From Pseudobutyrivibrio sp. (lineage in GTDB: Bacteria; Bacillota; Clostridia; Lachnospirales; Lachnospiraceae), in the NCBI RefSeq assembly GCF_015057185.1, contig NZ_SVEV01000028.1:6912-47017 (forward strand): 40,106 nt of DNA, given 5' to 3'. Positions 9,570 to 18,203 of this stretch are shown here, piece by piece. How positions within the stretch are numbered: the first letter of the stretch is position 1; each line of letters begins with the position of its first letter. The notes under the pieces are model-generated. The model was not told the DNA's origin, did no database searches, and saw nothing but the letters and a program-made list of their open reading frames with translations. A program made the position numbers and the translations under genes.

Positions 9570-10859
9570 TTACTTACAGACAATTTGATTACGTCCAGTT
9601 TCCTTGGCTTCATACAAATTGTCATCTGCTCTTTTCAATGTTTCATCAACTGATTCTTCTGGTGACATAAAGGTTAATCCAAAGCTCATAGTGATTTGAC
9701 GATCTGAATCAGGAACCCAGATGGTTCTTATATCATCCATGATTATCTCTAGCTCTCTACGAGCTATATCAAGCTCTCTATTTTCAAAAATAATCAAGAA
9801 TTCCTCTCCGCCCCATCTAGCAACGAAGCCTTTTCCCACCATGCCGGATTTAAGCTTAGCGGATACCATCTTCAATACTTCATCACCCATTTCATGGCCG
9901 TATGTATCATTAACCTTTTTGAAGAAATCAATGTCACTAATGCAAATGCAATATTTAATGCCCTGCTCCACAGAACGAATCCTGATTTCTTCGAGCTTTT
10001 TATCAGCAGAGCGTCTATTATTAAGCTCTGTTAGGGCATCATACTCTACCAAGGTTTTTATAGAACGAGCCATGCGTTTACCATCATTGGCCAAATGACG
10101 AAGCTCATCATCAAGCTGCATAAGCTCTCTAGGCATTTCTTTATCGAAATCACCGTTAGCCAACGAATTCATGTATTTATCCATTTTGAAAATTCTGTTT
10201 GCAAGATGTCTGTTGTAGCGAATCATGATTATACCAAAGAATAAAGCTACCACGACGCATATTCCTACAACAGGAAGCTCATACCTAATTACTTCATTTA
10301 TAACATCACCACTGGCACGACAAACAGCAATCATTCCTATAACTTCGTCTTTATCATTTTTTAAAGGTGTGTAATAGGCATAACTCCTTTGGTCGTAAAC
10401 CATTACATTATCATAAAAAGCCGATTGTCCACTATCTATTACTTCCTTTTTTACTATAGAAGAAGCTTGCGTACCTATTGCACTATTACCATCGTCGTCT
10501 GCTAATGTGGAAATAATTCGAACATCTTTATAAAAGATTGAAACATCTACGTCTAGTTTTTCGGAGAATAGATTCATGAGACTATCATTACTATTTATCA
10601 GCTGATCACCTTTGTATATTTTTAATTCATTAGCATCCTCTGACTCTTCTACTCTATATTCTCCTTCATAAAATTCATCAAAAATAAACCCAACCACTTC
10701 TGCATCTCGAATTAGCTCTTTTTCTATTTGGTCAGTTATTGTTTTTCGAACAACGTGTCCACTTACAGCCACAATCGCAATTGTCATAAGAATAAGAGGT
10801 ATAAGTGTCATTTTAAGCATTTGATTTTTTAAGCTATTTTTTAACTTCTTATCCGCCAT
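9570..10859 (-). CDS. Membrane diguanylate cyclase with extracellular Cache sensor
   Basis: Makes cyclic di-GMP from two GTP. Order of parts in 429 residues: membrane helix 1 (about 15-35), an extracellular single-Cache-like domain (about 40-190; DVSIFYKDVRIISTL, then YAYYTPLKNDKDEVIGMIAV), membrane helix 2 (about 195-213), a HAMP-like linker (SLANGDFDKEM) and a GGDEF domain. The active-site loop is GGEEF (350-354) within VARWGGEEFLII, so it should be active. The usual RxxD inhibitory site just before it is absent (VGKG instead), so product feedback at that site is not expected. The start is the ATG at 10859 with AGGAGG upstream. It is monocistronic and ends at the terminator at 9524-9551. 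Confidence 0.92.
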   Translation of the reverse strand: MADKKLKNSLKNQMLKMTLIPLILMTIAIVAVSGHVVRKTITDQIEKELIRDAEVVGFIFDEFYEGEYRVEESEDANELKIYKGDQLINSNDSLMNLFSEKLDVDVSIFYKDVRIISTLADDDGNSAIGTQASSIVKKEVIDSGQSAFYDNVMVYDQRSYAYYTPLKNDKDEVIGMIAVCRASGDVINEVIRYELPVVGICVVVALFFGIIMIRYNRHLANRIFKMDKYMNSLANGDFDKEMPRELMQLDDELRHLANDGKRMARSIKTLVEYDALTELNNRRSADKKLEEIRIRSVEQGIKYCICISDIDFFKKVNDTYGHEMGDEVLKMVSAKLKSGMVGKGFVARWGGEEFLIIFENRELDIARRELEIIMDDIRTIWVPDSDRQITMSFGLTFMSPEESVDETLKRADDNLYEAKETGRNQIVCK

Positions 10860-10984
10860 AAGGCCTCCTGCTACTTTACATTAATCCTATTGTATAATAC
10901 ATCTTCTTTTTGCAATATTAATGTTTATATGGTGAACAAATATAGATTATTTCTTATAAATTCAGTGTTATAGAAAACGAATTA

Positions 10985-11008
10985 GGGCAGATGCTAATGC
11001 ATCTGCCC
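10985..11008 (-). terminator. Terminator of the sugar ABC operon
   Basis: A perfect 10-bp stem GGGCAGATGC/GCATCTGCCC with a TAAT loop lies 29 nt after the yjfF-like stop. The following reverse-strand bases (TAATTCGTTTTC) form only a modest U-tract. The rest of 10860-11036 is AT-rich with no gene and should hold the diguanylate cyclase promoter, which I could not place firmly. Confidence 0.75.
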
Positions 11009-11036
11009 ACATCCGAGGGATTATTGAAAAAGAAAG

Positions 11037-12068
11037 TTACTTATTTCGGCGTGCTTTAACAAGTGCAAACACCGATTGAAGGATTATAAACACACATAAG
11101 AGAGCTGCTGTTGCAATGTTAGCCCAACTAGAAAGAAGTTTTCCATTTGTGTTTACTAATACTGTAATAGTACCGTTAATAAGTACACCAAAGAAGGAAC
11201 CAATGACATTACCAACACCACCGGTAAGCAATGTGCCACCAATAACCGCTGATGCAATTGCATCCATTTCAAGTCCTCTTGCCTGATTAACTGAACCTGA
11301 CATTGTATTTAAGCAATATAAGATTCCACCAATTGAACAAAGGAATGATGAAAGTACATGAGAAAGCATTTTTGTTTTCTTAACATTAAGTCCCATCATT
11401 GTTGCTGATGTTTGGTTTCCACCTACAGCATAAAGGTTACGACCAAACTTTGTATATTTAAGCATAAGGAAGATTATTACTAAAACTATAATGGCTATTA
11501 AAACTGTTGGTCTCATGTAAGGTACAACTACCTTTCCATGCTTATTAACCTGACCTAAGAATTCTGGTAAATTGATTTTTGTATTAGCCCAAGCATAGAA
11601 AGTAGGGTTGTCTGCTTCGGTAATAGAAATCTGTCCAGAACAAATAACGGCTGTCATTCCTCGTCCAAAGAACATACCTGCCATTGTTACGATGAATGGC
11701 TGGATTTGTAAATATCCAACTAAAAATCCTTGTACAAGGCCAAATACCAAACCGATAAGAAGTACTAAAAGTACCATTGGAACTGCTCCCATATGCCACT
11801 CTGTCATGCCATATACCAAAAGCATACAATCCATGGCGATTACAGAACCAACTGAAATATCGATTCCACCTGTTAACATTACGCAAGTCATACCACATGT
11901 TACACAGATAAGACCTGCATTATTAATAAGGATGTTTAGGAAAGTCTGAAGGTTTCCAAAGCCCTTATTCTGATAAATTGCACAACCTACAGCATACATA
12001 AAAACAAATAAGCAGATTGTGATAATAATTAATACTGTGTTTGAATCAAGTTTCTTTTTTGTTTTCAT
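11037..12068 (-). CDS. yjfF: Sugar ABC transporter permease (YjfF-like)
   Basis: Second membrane subunit of a YtfQ-R-T-YjfF type importer, in the same family as RbsC. Its 343 residues are mostly hydrophobic, with about 9-10 helices. The conserved segments are TCGMTCVMLTGGIDISVGSV and the cytoplasmic coupling region YTKFGRNLYAVGGNQTSATM, which contacts the ATPase. Its ATG overlaps the stop of the preceding permease gene by one base. A terminator follows. In E. coli the system imports galactofuranose; in Gram-positive relatives the sugar may be arabinofuranose or another pentose or hexose. Family is certain, the substrate is not. Confidence 0.88.
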   Translation of the reverse strand: MKTKKKLDSNTVLIIITICLFVFMYAVGCAIYQNKGFGNLQTFLNILINNAGLICVTCGMTCVMLTGGIDISVGSVIAMDCMLLVYGMTEWHMGAVPMVLLVLLIGLVFGLVQGFLVGYLQIQPFIVTMAGMFFGRGMTAVICSGQISITEADNPTFYAWANTKINLPEFLGQVNKHGKVVVPYMRPTVLIAIIVLVIIFLMLKYTKFGRNLYAVGGNQTSATMMGLNVKKTKMLSHVLSSFLCSIGGILYCLNTMSGSVNQARGLEMDAIASAVIGGTLLTGGVGNVIGSFFGVLINGTITVLVNTNGKLLSSWANIATAALLCVFIILQSVFALVKARRNK

Positions 12069-13114
12069 TATGCTGCCTCCTTTACATGAGCCTTCTGGGC
12101 TTTACGTGCTGCCATATAGGCTTTGAATACAGGAGCCTGCACAACTACAATTATTATTACTATGATAGCTTTGAATACTGGTGCAACATCTGTTGATACA
12201 CCCATAGCAAGAAGGGTTGTTGTTATTGCTTGGATTGTATAGGCACCAATTATTGAACCTGCTAGGTTAAATTTACCACCGCCAAGTGAGTTACCGCCAA
12301 GTGCAACTGCAAGGATGGCATCCAACTCGTAGTTTAAACCGATATTATTTGAATCAGCTGAATAAATTCTAGATGAAGCAACAATACCTGCAATACCAGC
12401 ACATAAACCGCAGATTACGTAGCAGATAAAGCAAATTACATCTGAGTTAATACCAGAAATTCTTGCTGCTCTACTATTAATACCAACTGACTGAATATAA
12501 AGTCCAAGTGCTGTTTTTCTAAGGAAAATAGCTACAACAAGAATAACTGCAATAGCTACAAATACTGGTGTTGGAATAGGGCATCCAGGGATAAAGTTAC
12601 CTAAGTATTTGTATTCCTCAACACGAATATATGTAATCTGGTTGTTACAAAGAAGAAGTCCTATAGCTCTGGCTGCCGTGAACAAAATCAACGTTGCAAC
12701 CATTGGTTGGATTTTAAGTTTTGAAACTAACGCACCATTGAAAGCTCCACAAACACCGCCCATTAATACACCTGCAATCATTCCAACTGCAATAGGCATA
12801 ACAAGAGCTGAAACATTTGTATTACCGTAACCAGCCAACAACATACAGCAGCTACATGCTGATAGTGACATAACTGATCCAACTGAAATATCAGTTCCCG
12901 CTGAAACTGCAACTACTAAGGTCTGTCCAACTGCAAGAATTGCAATTTCAGAACCTCTATTTAAAATATCAATTACTCTACCAAATAAAACACCGTTGCT
13001 AATTTTGATTGCAAAAAAATCTGGTGATTTAATCAAATTAATTAACAAAACCAATATCAAACAGAAAATTGGTAAGAACAGTGGCTTTTTAGTAAGCTTC
13101 TTAAAATTCTCCAT
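12068..13114 (-). CDS. ytfT: Sugar ABC transporter permease (YtfT-like)
   Basis: First membrane subunit of the importer, 348 residues with about 9-10 membrane helices. It has the BPD_transp_2 motif pattern VGQTLVVAVSAGTDISVGSV and the coupling loop TALGLYIQSVGINSRAARIS. Its start codon overlaps the stop of the ATPase gene by one base and its stop overlaps the next permease start, so the three subunits should be made in step. It probably pairs with the YjfF-like protein as a heterodimeric channel, as in E. coli. Confidence 0.88.
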   Translation of the reverse strand: MENFKKLTKKPLFLPIFCLILVLLINLIKSPDFFAIKISNGVLFGRVIDILNRGSEIAILAVGQTLVVAVSAGTDISVGSVMSLSACSCCMLLAGYGNTNVSALVMPIAVGMIAGVLMGGVCGAFNGALVSKLKIQPMVATLILFTAARAIGLLLCNNQITYIRVEEYKYLGNFIPGCPIPTPVFVAIAVILVVAIFLRKTALGLYIQSVGINSRAARISGINSDVICFICYVICGLCAGIAGIVASSRIYSADSNNIGLNYELDAILAVALGGNSLGGGKFNLAGSIIGAYTIQAITTTLLAMGVSTDVAPVFKAIIVIIIVVVQAPVFKAYMAARKAQKAHVKEAA

Positions 13115-14628
13115 TATTCTCCACCTCCTGCAATGGCTGCCATGACTGTCTCCTGAGTCATTTCACCAGATATCTCCCCTACCTGGGCACCATCACGCAT
13201 TACGTACATTCTTGTGCATGTACGAAGCATCTCTTCAATTTCAGACGAAATAAATACGATACTCATGCCCTCTTCCTCTGCAAACTTAAGAGCAAGCTTT
13301 TGGAATTCAGTTTTTGTACCGATATCAATACCTCTTGTAGGCTCATCCAAAATTAAGAAGTCCGGATGTGTGCATAACCACCTAGCAAGAATAACCTTTT
13401 GTTGATTACCACCTGAAAGCTGATTGATTGGTGTTTCGCGAGATGCTGTTTTTATCTGAAGCATATCAATAAATTTGTCAGCTATCTCATTTTGTTTAGC
13501 CGCTGGAATTTTCTTAAACAAACCGTTTCTTGCCTGAAGTGCAAGAATAATATTTTCTCTAACTGACAAATCACCAATACAACCATCAGCTTTTCTATCA
13601 TCTGGCAAGTAACCCATACCCGCCTTAATAGCATCGATTGGCTCTTTAATATTTACAGTTTTACCCTTAACCTGAAGAGTACCGCTTTGAGCTCTATCAG
13701 CTCCGTAAATGCATCGAACCATTTCAGAACGTCCAGATCCTAACAGGCCGGTAACGCCAACAACTTCGCCTTTTCTAATCTGGAAATCAAATGGTTTGAT
13801 TTTACCTTTATGACTAAGATTTTTGGCATCAATTACTACTTCGTCAGAAACATGGCCTGCTCCCTCTTTCTTAATAGATGCCAAATCATCAAAGTCCTTG
13901 CCAAGCATTGCCGCCACAAGCTTGACACGAGGCATTTCCTCAACAGTATATTCACCTGCGAACTCACCATTTCTAAGAACGGTGATTGTATCGCATACTG
14001 CATACACCTGCTCAAGGAAATGAGTTACAAATATAATTCCAACTCCCTTAGCTTTTAGGTCTCTCATTACTTTGAAGAGCTTTTCTACTTCGTTATCATC
14101 CAATGATGATGTTGGCTCATCAAGAATAAGCACCTTACAATCCATATCTACAGCTCTTGCAATAGCTATCATCTGCTGAATTGCAAGAGAATAATTTTCA
14201 AGCGCAATAGTTACATCAATTTTTATGTCTAGACCATCCATTATATCCTTTGCACGTTTATTCATTTCACGCCAATCGATGGTACCAATTTTTGTTTTTG
14301 GCTCACGACCAATAAACAAGTTTTCAGCAACAGTCAAATTAGGACAAAGGTTAACTTCCTGATAAACTGTAGCAATTCCTTTTTCTTGTGCCTCTAGAGT
14401 AGAGTGATTAACTACTGGTCCATCAAAACCAGCTACATGAATCTCTCCTGCATCAAGAGAGTAAACACCTGTCAAAACCTTAATAAGTGTAGATTTACCA
14501 GCACCATTTTCTCCCATGAGCGCATGGATTTCACCCTTTCTGAGAGTAAACTGGGCATGGCTCAAAGCCCTTACACCTGGAAAGGATTTGGATATGTCAC
14601 GCATTGTAATCAATAAATTTTCATCCAT
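13114..14628 (-). CDS. ytfR: Sugar ABC transporter ATP-binding protein (YtfR-like)
   Basis: Cytoplasmic double ATPase of 504 residues driving import. Domain 1 has Walker A GENGAGKST (39-47), a degenerate signature SLAIQQMIAIARA, and Walker B VLILDEPTSSLD. Domain 2 has a weak Walker A (GLLGSGRSEMVR), a good signature LSGGNQQKVILARW and Walker B FLILDEPTRGID. One good and one degenerate site is normal for the RbsA/XylG class. The ATG at 14628 has GGAG 8 nt upstream. It lies 167 nt after the binding-protein gene, behind a terminator-like hairpin and the structured element at 14658-14743, so expression below that of the binding protein is expected. Confidence 0.9.
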   Translation of the reverse strand: MDENLLITMRDISKSFPGVRALSHAQFTLRKGEIHALMGENGAGKSTLIKVLTGVYSLDAGEIHVAGFDGPVVNHSTLEAQEKGIATVYQEVNLCPNLTVAENLFIGREPKTKIGTIDWREMNKRAKDIMDGLDIKIDVTIALENYSLAIQQMIAIARAVDMDCKVLILDEPTSSLDDNEVEKLFKVMRDLKAKGVGIIFVTHFLEQVYAVCDTITVLRNGEFAGEYTVEEMPRVKLVAAMLGKDFDDLASIKKEGAGHVSDEVVIDAKNLSHKGKIKPFDFQIRKGEVVGVTGLLGSGRSEMVRCIYGADRAQSGTLQVKGKTVNIKEPIDAIKAGMGYLPDDRKADGCIGDLSVRENIILALQARNGLFKKIPAAKQNEIADKFIDMLQIKTASRETPINQLSGGNQQKVILARWLCTHPDFLILDEPTRGIDIGTKTEFQKLALKFAEEEGMSIVFISSEIEEMLRTCTRMYVMRDGAQVGEISGEMTQETVMAAIAGGGE

Positions 14629-14657
14629 AATCTTTTCTCCGCTTTTCTAATAATTAC

Positions 14658-14743
14658 GCTAGTTACGGTCTCAAGCCTTAGATATTGCTCCGCTCAACTA
14701 ACATGTTTCGCTGCGCAACACTAAGAGCTTGATACCTACTAGC
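14658..14743 (-). ncRNA. Structured intergenic RNA element, copy B
   Basis: An 86-nt sequence that folds on the reverse strand into one long hairpin: GCTAGT/ACTAGC outside, then TCAAGC/GCTTGA, then CTTAGTGTTGC with GCAATATCTAAG (one bulge), and an apical AAC-ATGTTA-GTT hairpin. A second copy (35911-35997) shares the sequence of loops and inner stem but has changed, still-paired bases elsewhere. It starts 12 nt after a terminator stem and ends 29 nt before the ytfR-like start. I do not recognise it as a named RNA family; it may be a processing or stabilising element, an antitermination element or a small mobile repeat. Confidence 0.65.
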
Positions 14744-14755
14744 TGATTTAATAAA

Positions 14756-14779
14756 AGGGGAAGGAAATTCCCTTCCCCT
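14756..14779 (-). terminator. Intercistronic terminator after the binding protein
   Basis: A 9-bp stem AGGGGAAGG/CCTTCCCCT with a 6-nt loop, followed on the reverse strand by TTTTATTAAAT. It lies 16 nt after the binding-protein stop and before the ATPase gene. Such partial terminators commonly let the binding protein be made in excess over the membrane subunits. Confidence 0.8.
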
Positions 14780-14795
14780 GCTTAGACATTACGAT

Positions 14796-15896
14796 TTAGT
14801 AAGATGCCTGTGAAGCTGCATCTGTAACAACTACAAGTTCTTCTGTAACTTCCTCACCAGCGTTGTTTGTGTAAGTAATGCTTGGAAGAATATCTTCAGC
14901 AACATACCATGGCTCTGTCATGAATGTCTGCTTCTCAACTGTCTCACCAGCTTCGAGCTTCTGAACGATATCTGCACAATACTCACCCTGAAGTGGGTAG
15001 CACATGAAGTCTGCATTGATGTCACCTGACTGTACGAACTCAAGACCAGACTTGCAAGCATCGAATGAGATAAGGATTACATCCTTGTCAACACCATATG
15101 AAACACCAGCTGCTGTCATAGCATCCATAGCACCAAATGCTTCGTTATCGTTCTGGCAAACAACTACGTTAAACTGTCCTTCATAAGACTTGCAGTATGA
15201 CTCCATAACCTGCTGTCCACCATCCTGAGTGAAGTTACCATCCTGAGAATCAAGGATTGTCCATCCCTCAGCATCTGCAATCTTCTTAAATCCATCTGTA
15301 CGTCCAATCTGTGCAGAAGAACCATTTGAGCCTTCGATTACAAGGATGTTAAGATCTGAGATGCCCTTAGCCTCAGCATAATCCTTTAACCATGTACCAG
15401 CTGCAAGACCTTCGTTCATGAACTCTGAACCAACCCATGAAACATACTTGTCTGAATCATCAATTGTTCTATCGATAACGATTACTGGAATACCAGCATC
15501 CTCGCACTCTGTAAGAACTGTGTCCCAACCTGTTGATACGATAGGATCGATTACGATGTAATCAACATCATCCTGAATAAACTGTCTAACTGCTTCGATC
15601 TGAGCTGCTGAATCATTATCGCAGTCAACAAACTGTAAATCATATCCCTTGTCAGCTGAGAAAGCATCCTGAACTGACTTTGTAGAAGCTGTACGCCAAT
15701 CAGACTCGTGACCAACCTGTGCAAAACCAACTGTGATTACATCACCGTCAGCTGCTGCTTCTTCTGTTCCTGCGTCTGCTCCAGCATCTGATCCAGCATT
15801 TCCGCTGTCAGCTGTGTCGCTGCTAGCGCCACCGCATCCTACCATTGATACAGCCATAAGAGCTGTGAGCATTCCTGCTACTATTCTTTTTTTCAT
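14796..15896 (-). CDS. ytfQ: Sugar-binding lipoprotein of the ABC transporter (YtfQ-like)
   Basis: Extracellular sugar receptor of the importer, 366 residues. The frame is open to 15992, but the signal peptide MKKRIVAGMLTALMAVSMVG with lipobox cysteine (GC-GG) and an AAGGAG 8 nt upstream place the start at 15896. A low-complexity Ala/Asp/Gly/Ser linker follows the cysteine. The Peripla_BP_4 domain shows GFAQVGHESDWRTASTKSV, FIQDDVDYIVIDPIVSTGWD, GIPVIVIDR and SSAQIGR, which match YtfQ, the galactofuranose-binding protein. Bound sugar is therefore likely a furanose or pentose, but not proven. It has a close paralogue at 17184-18203. Confidence 0.9.
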   Translation of the reverse strand: MKKRIVAGMLTALMAVSMVGCGGASSDTADSGNAGSDAGADAGTEEAAADGDVITVGFAQVGHESDWRTASTKSVQDAFSADKGYDLQFVDCDNDSAAQIEAVRQFIQDDVDYIVIDPIVSTGWDTVLTECEDAGIPVIVIDRTIDDSDKYVSWVGSEFMNEGLAAGTWLKDYAEAKGISDLNILVIEGSNGSSAQIGRTDGFKKIADAEGWTILDSQDGNFTQDGGQQVMESYCKSYEGQFNVVVCQNDNEAFGAMDAMTAAGVSYGVDKDVILISFDACKSGLEFVQSGDINADFMCYPLQGEYCADIVQKLEAGETVEKQTFMTEPWYVAEDILPSITYTNNAGEEVTEELVVVTDAASQASY

Positions 15897-15921
15897 AAGG
15901 TTTTCTCCTTCCTTCTCCTTA

Positions 15922-15942
15922 GCCAGGCCCCTTATTCCTGGC
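15922..15942 (-). promoter_or_regulatory. 5' UTR hairpin before the binding-protein gene
   Basis: A perfect 6-bp stem GCCAGG/CCTGGC with a 9-nt loop, just upstream of the binding-protein ribosome binding site. It may stabilise the message. The remainder of 15943-16033 shows no gene. Confidence 0.4.
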
Positions 15943-16033
15943 GGTCTTGTTTTTTCTGTAATTAATCTAACACGTATATTTTTCTCCAACAATATTACTC
16001 AATCAATTAAGTCTGTTTCTAATTTTCCAATAG

Positions 16034-16073
16034 TACCAATTTTGTTTTTTCACAAATTATACATACCAATTTT
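16034..16073 (-). promoter_or_regulatory. Promoter of the ABC operon with two candidate operators
   Basis: Two identical copies of TACCAATTTT (16034-16043 and 16064-16073) are exactly 30 bp apart, about three helical turns. A reverse-strand -10 TATAAT (16056-16061) lies between them, so one copy abuts the upstream edge of the -10 and the other sits just past the expected start (about 16048). That is a classic repressor arrangement. The divergent AraR-type regulator at 16245 is the obvious candidate. No good -35 is seen. Confidence 0.6.
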
Positions 16074-16138
16074 AAATATTTTCCCACTTTTTCGTTTTTT
16101 GGTTAAATTCTTTTATATATGAATGTGAAATATTTATG

Positions 16139-16179
16139 ATTGGTACGTTTTAATATTTGATAATATTTATACCAATTTT
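16139..16179 (+). promoter_or_regulatory. Candidate operators near the regulator gene
   Basis: A third TACCAATTTT copy (16170-16179) and an inverted ATTGGTA (16139-16145) lie upstream of the AraR-type gene, 25 bp apart and in opposite orientation. With the two copies at 16034-16073 they suggest control of both divergent transcripts, possibly with looping. The 348-nt region 15897-16244 otherwise contains no gene. Confidence 0.5.
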
Positions 16180-16244
16180 AACGGATATATGTTAGTATTT
16201 TATTAAATAATGTGTAATTTTTTTAGATTAGGGGTAAATAATTT

Positions 16245-17183
16245 ATGACACCTAAGTATATTTTGCTTAAAGAAAAAATAAACCAAGATATTCTAAAAGA
16301 TGTTTATCCTATAGGCACAAAGCTGCCAACAGAGGTGGAGCTATCTGAAATATACAATGTAAGTCGTTCCACTGTACGACAAGCTCTTGGTATTTTAGTT
16401 AATCAGGGTATTATTGAGAAAAAATGGGGAAGTGGCAATACCGTAATCACCAAAAGTGACAGTTCTAAATCAAAAACTGTTATGCTCATTTTGAAGGAAG
16501 AGGCTATATGCAGTTCAGAGGAATACTACTCAGATTTGGTTTCTCAATTGCTTAAAAATGGCTTCCAAACAGAAATCCATATAACAGATAATCGCTACCA
16601 TCTTGAGCGTTCATATCTCAATCTATTGCTTGGAGAAATATATGCAGGTCTAATTATTGATATGTGTAATTCAAATCTTCCATCAACAAATGTGGATTTA
16701 ATACAATTGCTTCTAAAGCGTCAAACTCCTATTGTTTTTATAGAGTCCGCTCCAGCTGGAATCTATAATCCAACAGTCATTTCATTAGACGACTACAACC
16801 GTGGGTACCAAATGGCTAGAAGACTTATAAATAGCGGTTATAAAAAGCTTGGGGGTATTTTTACTGTAAATGACAAAGCTTCATCAAATGCTTTTTCCGG
16901 ATTTGTTGATGCCATTCGTGATGCAGATTTAAACATTTTTGACGAATGCTTTCTATGGAGCCATGCGGAAAATAATGCTTCCATCAATAGATTTATGAAA
17001 AACGCCCTTTCAATTGTTTCGGCAGTTTATCTAGATGATAATTCCATTTCTTTAGATGGAACATTTCCTGTTTTCACATCAGCTCTCACACCTGCCAAAT
17101 CCATTGGAAAGGAATGTGCCAGCGCTTTAATCACAATAAAAAAGAATGGCGACTGTAAATCAGTCACCATCCCATATAAATAA
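16245..17183 (+). CDS. GntR/LacI hybrid transcriptional regulator (AraR-like)
   Basis: DNA-binding sugar-responsive regulator of 312 residues. The N-terminal 70 residues are a GntR winged helix (YPIGTKLPTEVELSEIYNVS, RSTVRQALGILVNQGIIEKK). The rest is a LacI/GalR-type effector domain (VMLILKEEAICSSEEYYSDL, TVISLDDYNRGYQMARRLIN). That combination defines the AraR group, which binds arabinose in Bacillus. The effector domain is shorter than in AraR (384 residues), lacking part of the C-terminus. It is divergent from the transporter operon and surrounded by TACCAATTTT repeats, so I infer that it represses both. Its stop is immediately next to the convergent stop of the sensor lipoprotein gene, with no terminator between. 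Confidence 0.85.
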   Translation: MTPKYILLKEKINQDILKDVYPIGTKLPTEVELSEIYNVSRSTVRQALGILVNQGIIEKKWGSGNTVITKSDSSKSKTVMLILKEEAICSSEEYYSDLVSQLLKNGFQTEIHITDNRYHLERSYLNLLLGEIYAGLIIDMCNSNLPSTNVDLIQLLLKRQTPIVFIESAPAGIYNPTVISLDDYNRGYQMARRLINSGYKKLGGIFTVNDKASSNAFSGFVDAIRDADLNIFDECFLWSHAENNASINRFMKNALSIVSAVYLDDNSISLDGTFPVFTSALTPAKSIGKECASALITIKKNGDCKSVTIPYK

Positions 17184-18203
17184 TCAATATTTTCTGCTGG
17201 CTATGAAATCTTCTGTCAGAGAATCTCCGGTGAAGGATGTTTCGTCAATGTATGTTATTTTCGAAACATTTTCACCTTTATTAAGGGCCTCAATTATGTC
17301 GTATAAATAAGGGCCTTGAATAGGATTACATTCTGCCACCATGTTAATTTGACCGTTCATGCATAATTCTAGAGCACTCTTTGTGGCATCAAATGAAATT
17401 ACTGCAATTGATGTTCCCACACCACATTTTATTCCAGCTTCATTTAAGGCTGCAATCGCCCCCATTGCTTCCTCATCATTTTCACAGTAAAGCACATTGA
17501 TTTCAGAACTATCCACCTCTGTCAATGTTTGCTTCATAATTTCTTTGGATCTCGCCTTTGTAAATTCACCGCATTCCTCTGCGATAATATGCCAATTATC
17601 ATGCTCCAAAAGAGCTCTTTCCAAAGCCTTTGAGCGACCAATCTGTGCGGAAGAATCAATAGTTCCTTGAATATGAACTATATTTACTTCTGGCTCCACC
17701 CCATCATCACCAGGCTGATATAGATTTTCTATGTATTCAATGGCTCGTTCCCCTTCTGATAAAAAATTGGAACCAACGTAGGCTGTATATAATGACTGAT
17801 TATTTACAACAACATTTCTATCACAGATTATCACCGGAATGCCCGCTTCTTTTGCCTCTAACAAAACAGTATCCCAACCAGTTTCTACAATGGGGCTCAG
17901 TATAATATAGTCCACGCCCTGTTGGATAAAGGTTCGAATATCTTTTATTTGATTATCCTGTTTGGAACGACCATCCTTATATATCAGTTTATATCCATTT
18001 TCTTCTGTAAAAGACTCTTTCACAGAATCAGTTAACGCCACTCGCCATGCAGACTCTGCTCCTGGCTGGGAAAAGCCTATAACAATCAAATCGTCCGTTT
18101 TTTTGCTTTGGCTATCATCTGTTTTATCTTTGCCACATGCAAATGCCATCCAAACCATACATAAAGAAAGCATTATACACAAGGCTTTTTTGTATTTAAA
18201 CAT
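17184..18203 (-). CDS. Sugar-binding lipoprotein of the sensory system (YtfQ-like)
   Basis: Membrane-anchored sugar-binding protein, 339 residues. I start it at the ATG at 18203, giving MFKYKKALCIMLSLCMVWMA followed by the lipobox AFAC; the frame is open 41 codons further upstream inside the kinase gene. It overlaps the kinase stop by 8 nt. The fold matches the transporter binding protein almost throughout (GFSQPGAESAWRVALTDSV, FIQQGVDYIILSPIVETGWD, SSAQIGR, VISFDATKSALELCMNGQIN). With no permease genes attached and a kinase directly upstream, it most likely presents sugar to the kinase, as XylFII does to LytS in Clostridium beijerinckii. That role is inference. Confidence 0.85.
   Translation of the reverse strand: MFKYKKALCIMLSLCMVWMAFACGKDKTDDSQSKKTDDLIVIGFSQPGAESAWRVALTDSVKESFTEENGYKLIYKDGRSKQDNQIKDIRTFIQQGVDYIILSPIVETGWDTVLLEAKEAGIPVIICDRNVVVNNQSLYTAYVGSNFLSEGERAIEYIENLYQPGDDGVEPEVNIVHIQGTIDSSAQIGRSKALERALLEHDNWHIIAEECGEFTKARSKEIMKQTLTEVDSSEINVLYCENDEEAMGAIAALNEAGIKCGVGTSIAVISFDATKSALELCMNGQINMVAECNPIQGPYLYDIIEALNKGENVSKITYIDETSFTGDSLTEDFIASRKY

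Noticed and set aside
14658-14743. Element B as part of a riboswitch
   Set aside because: No aptamer landmarks of known classes, and it lies after the terminator in both copies, not before it.
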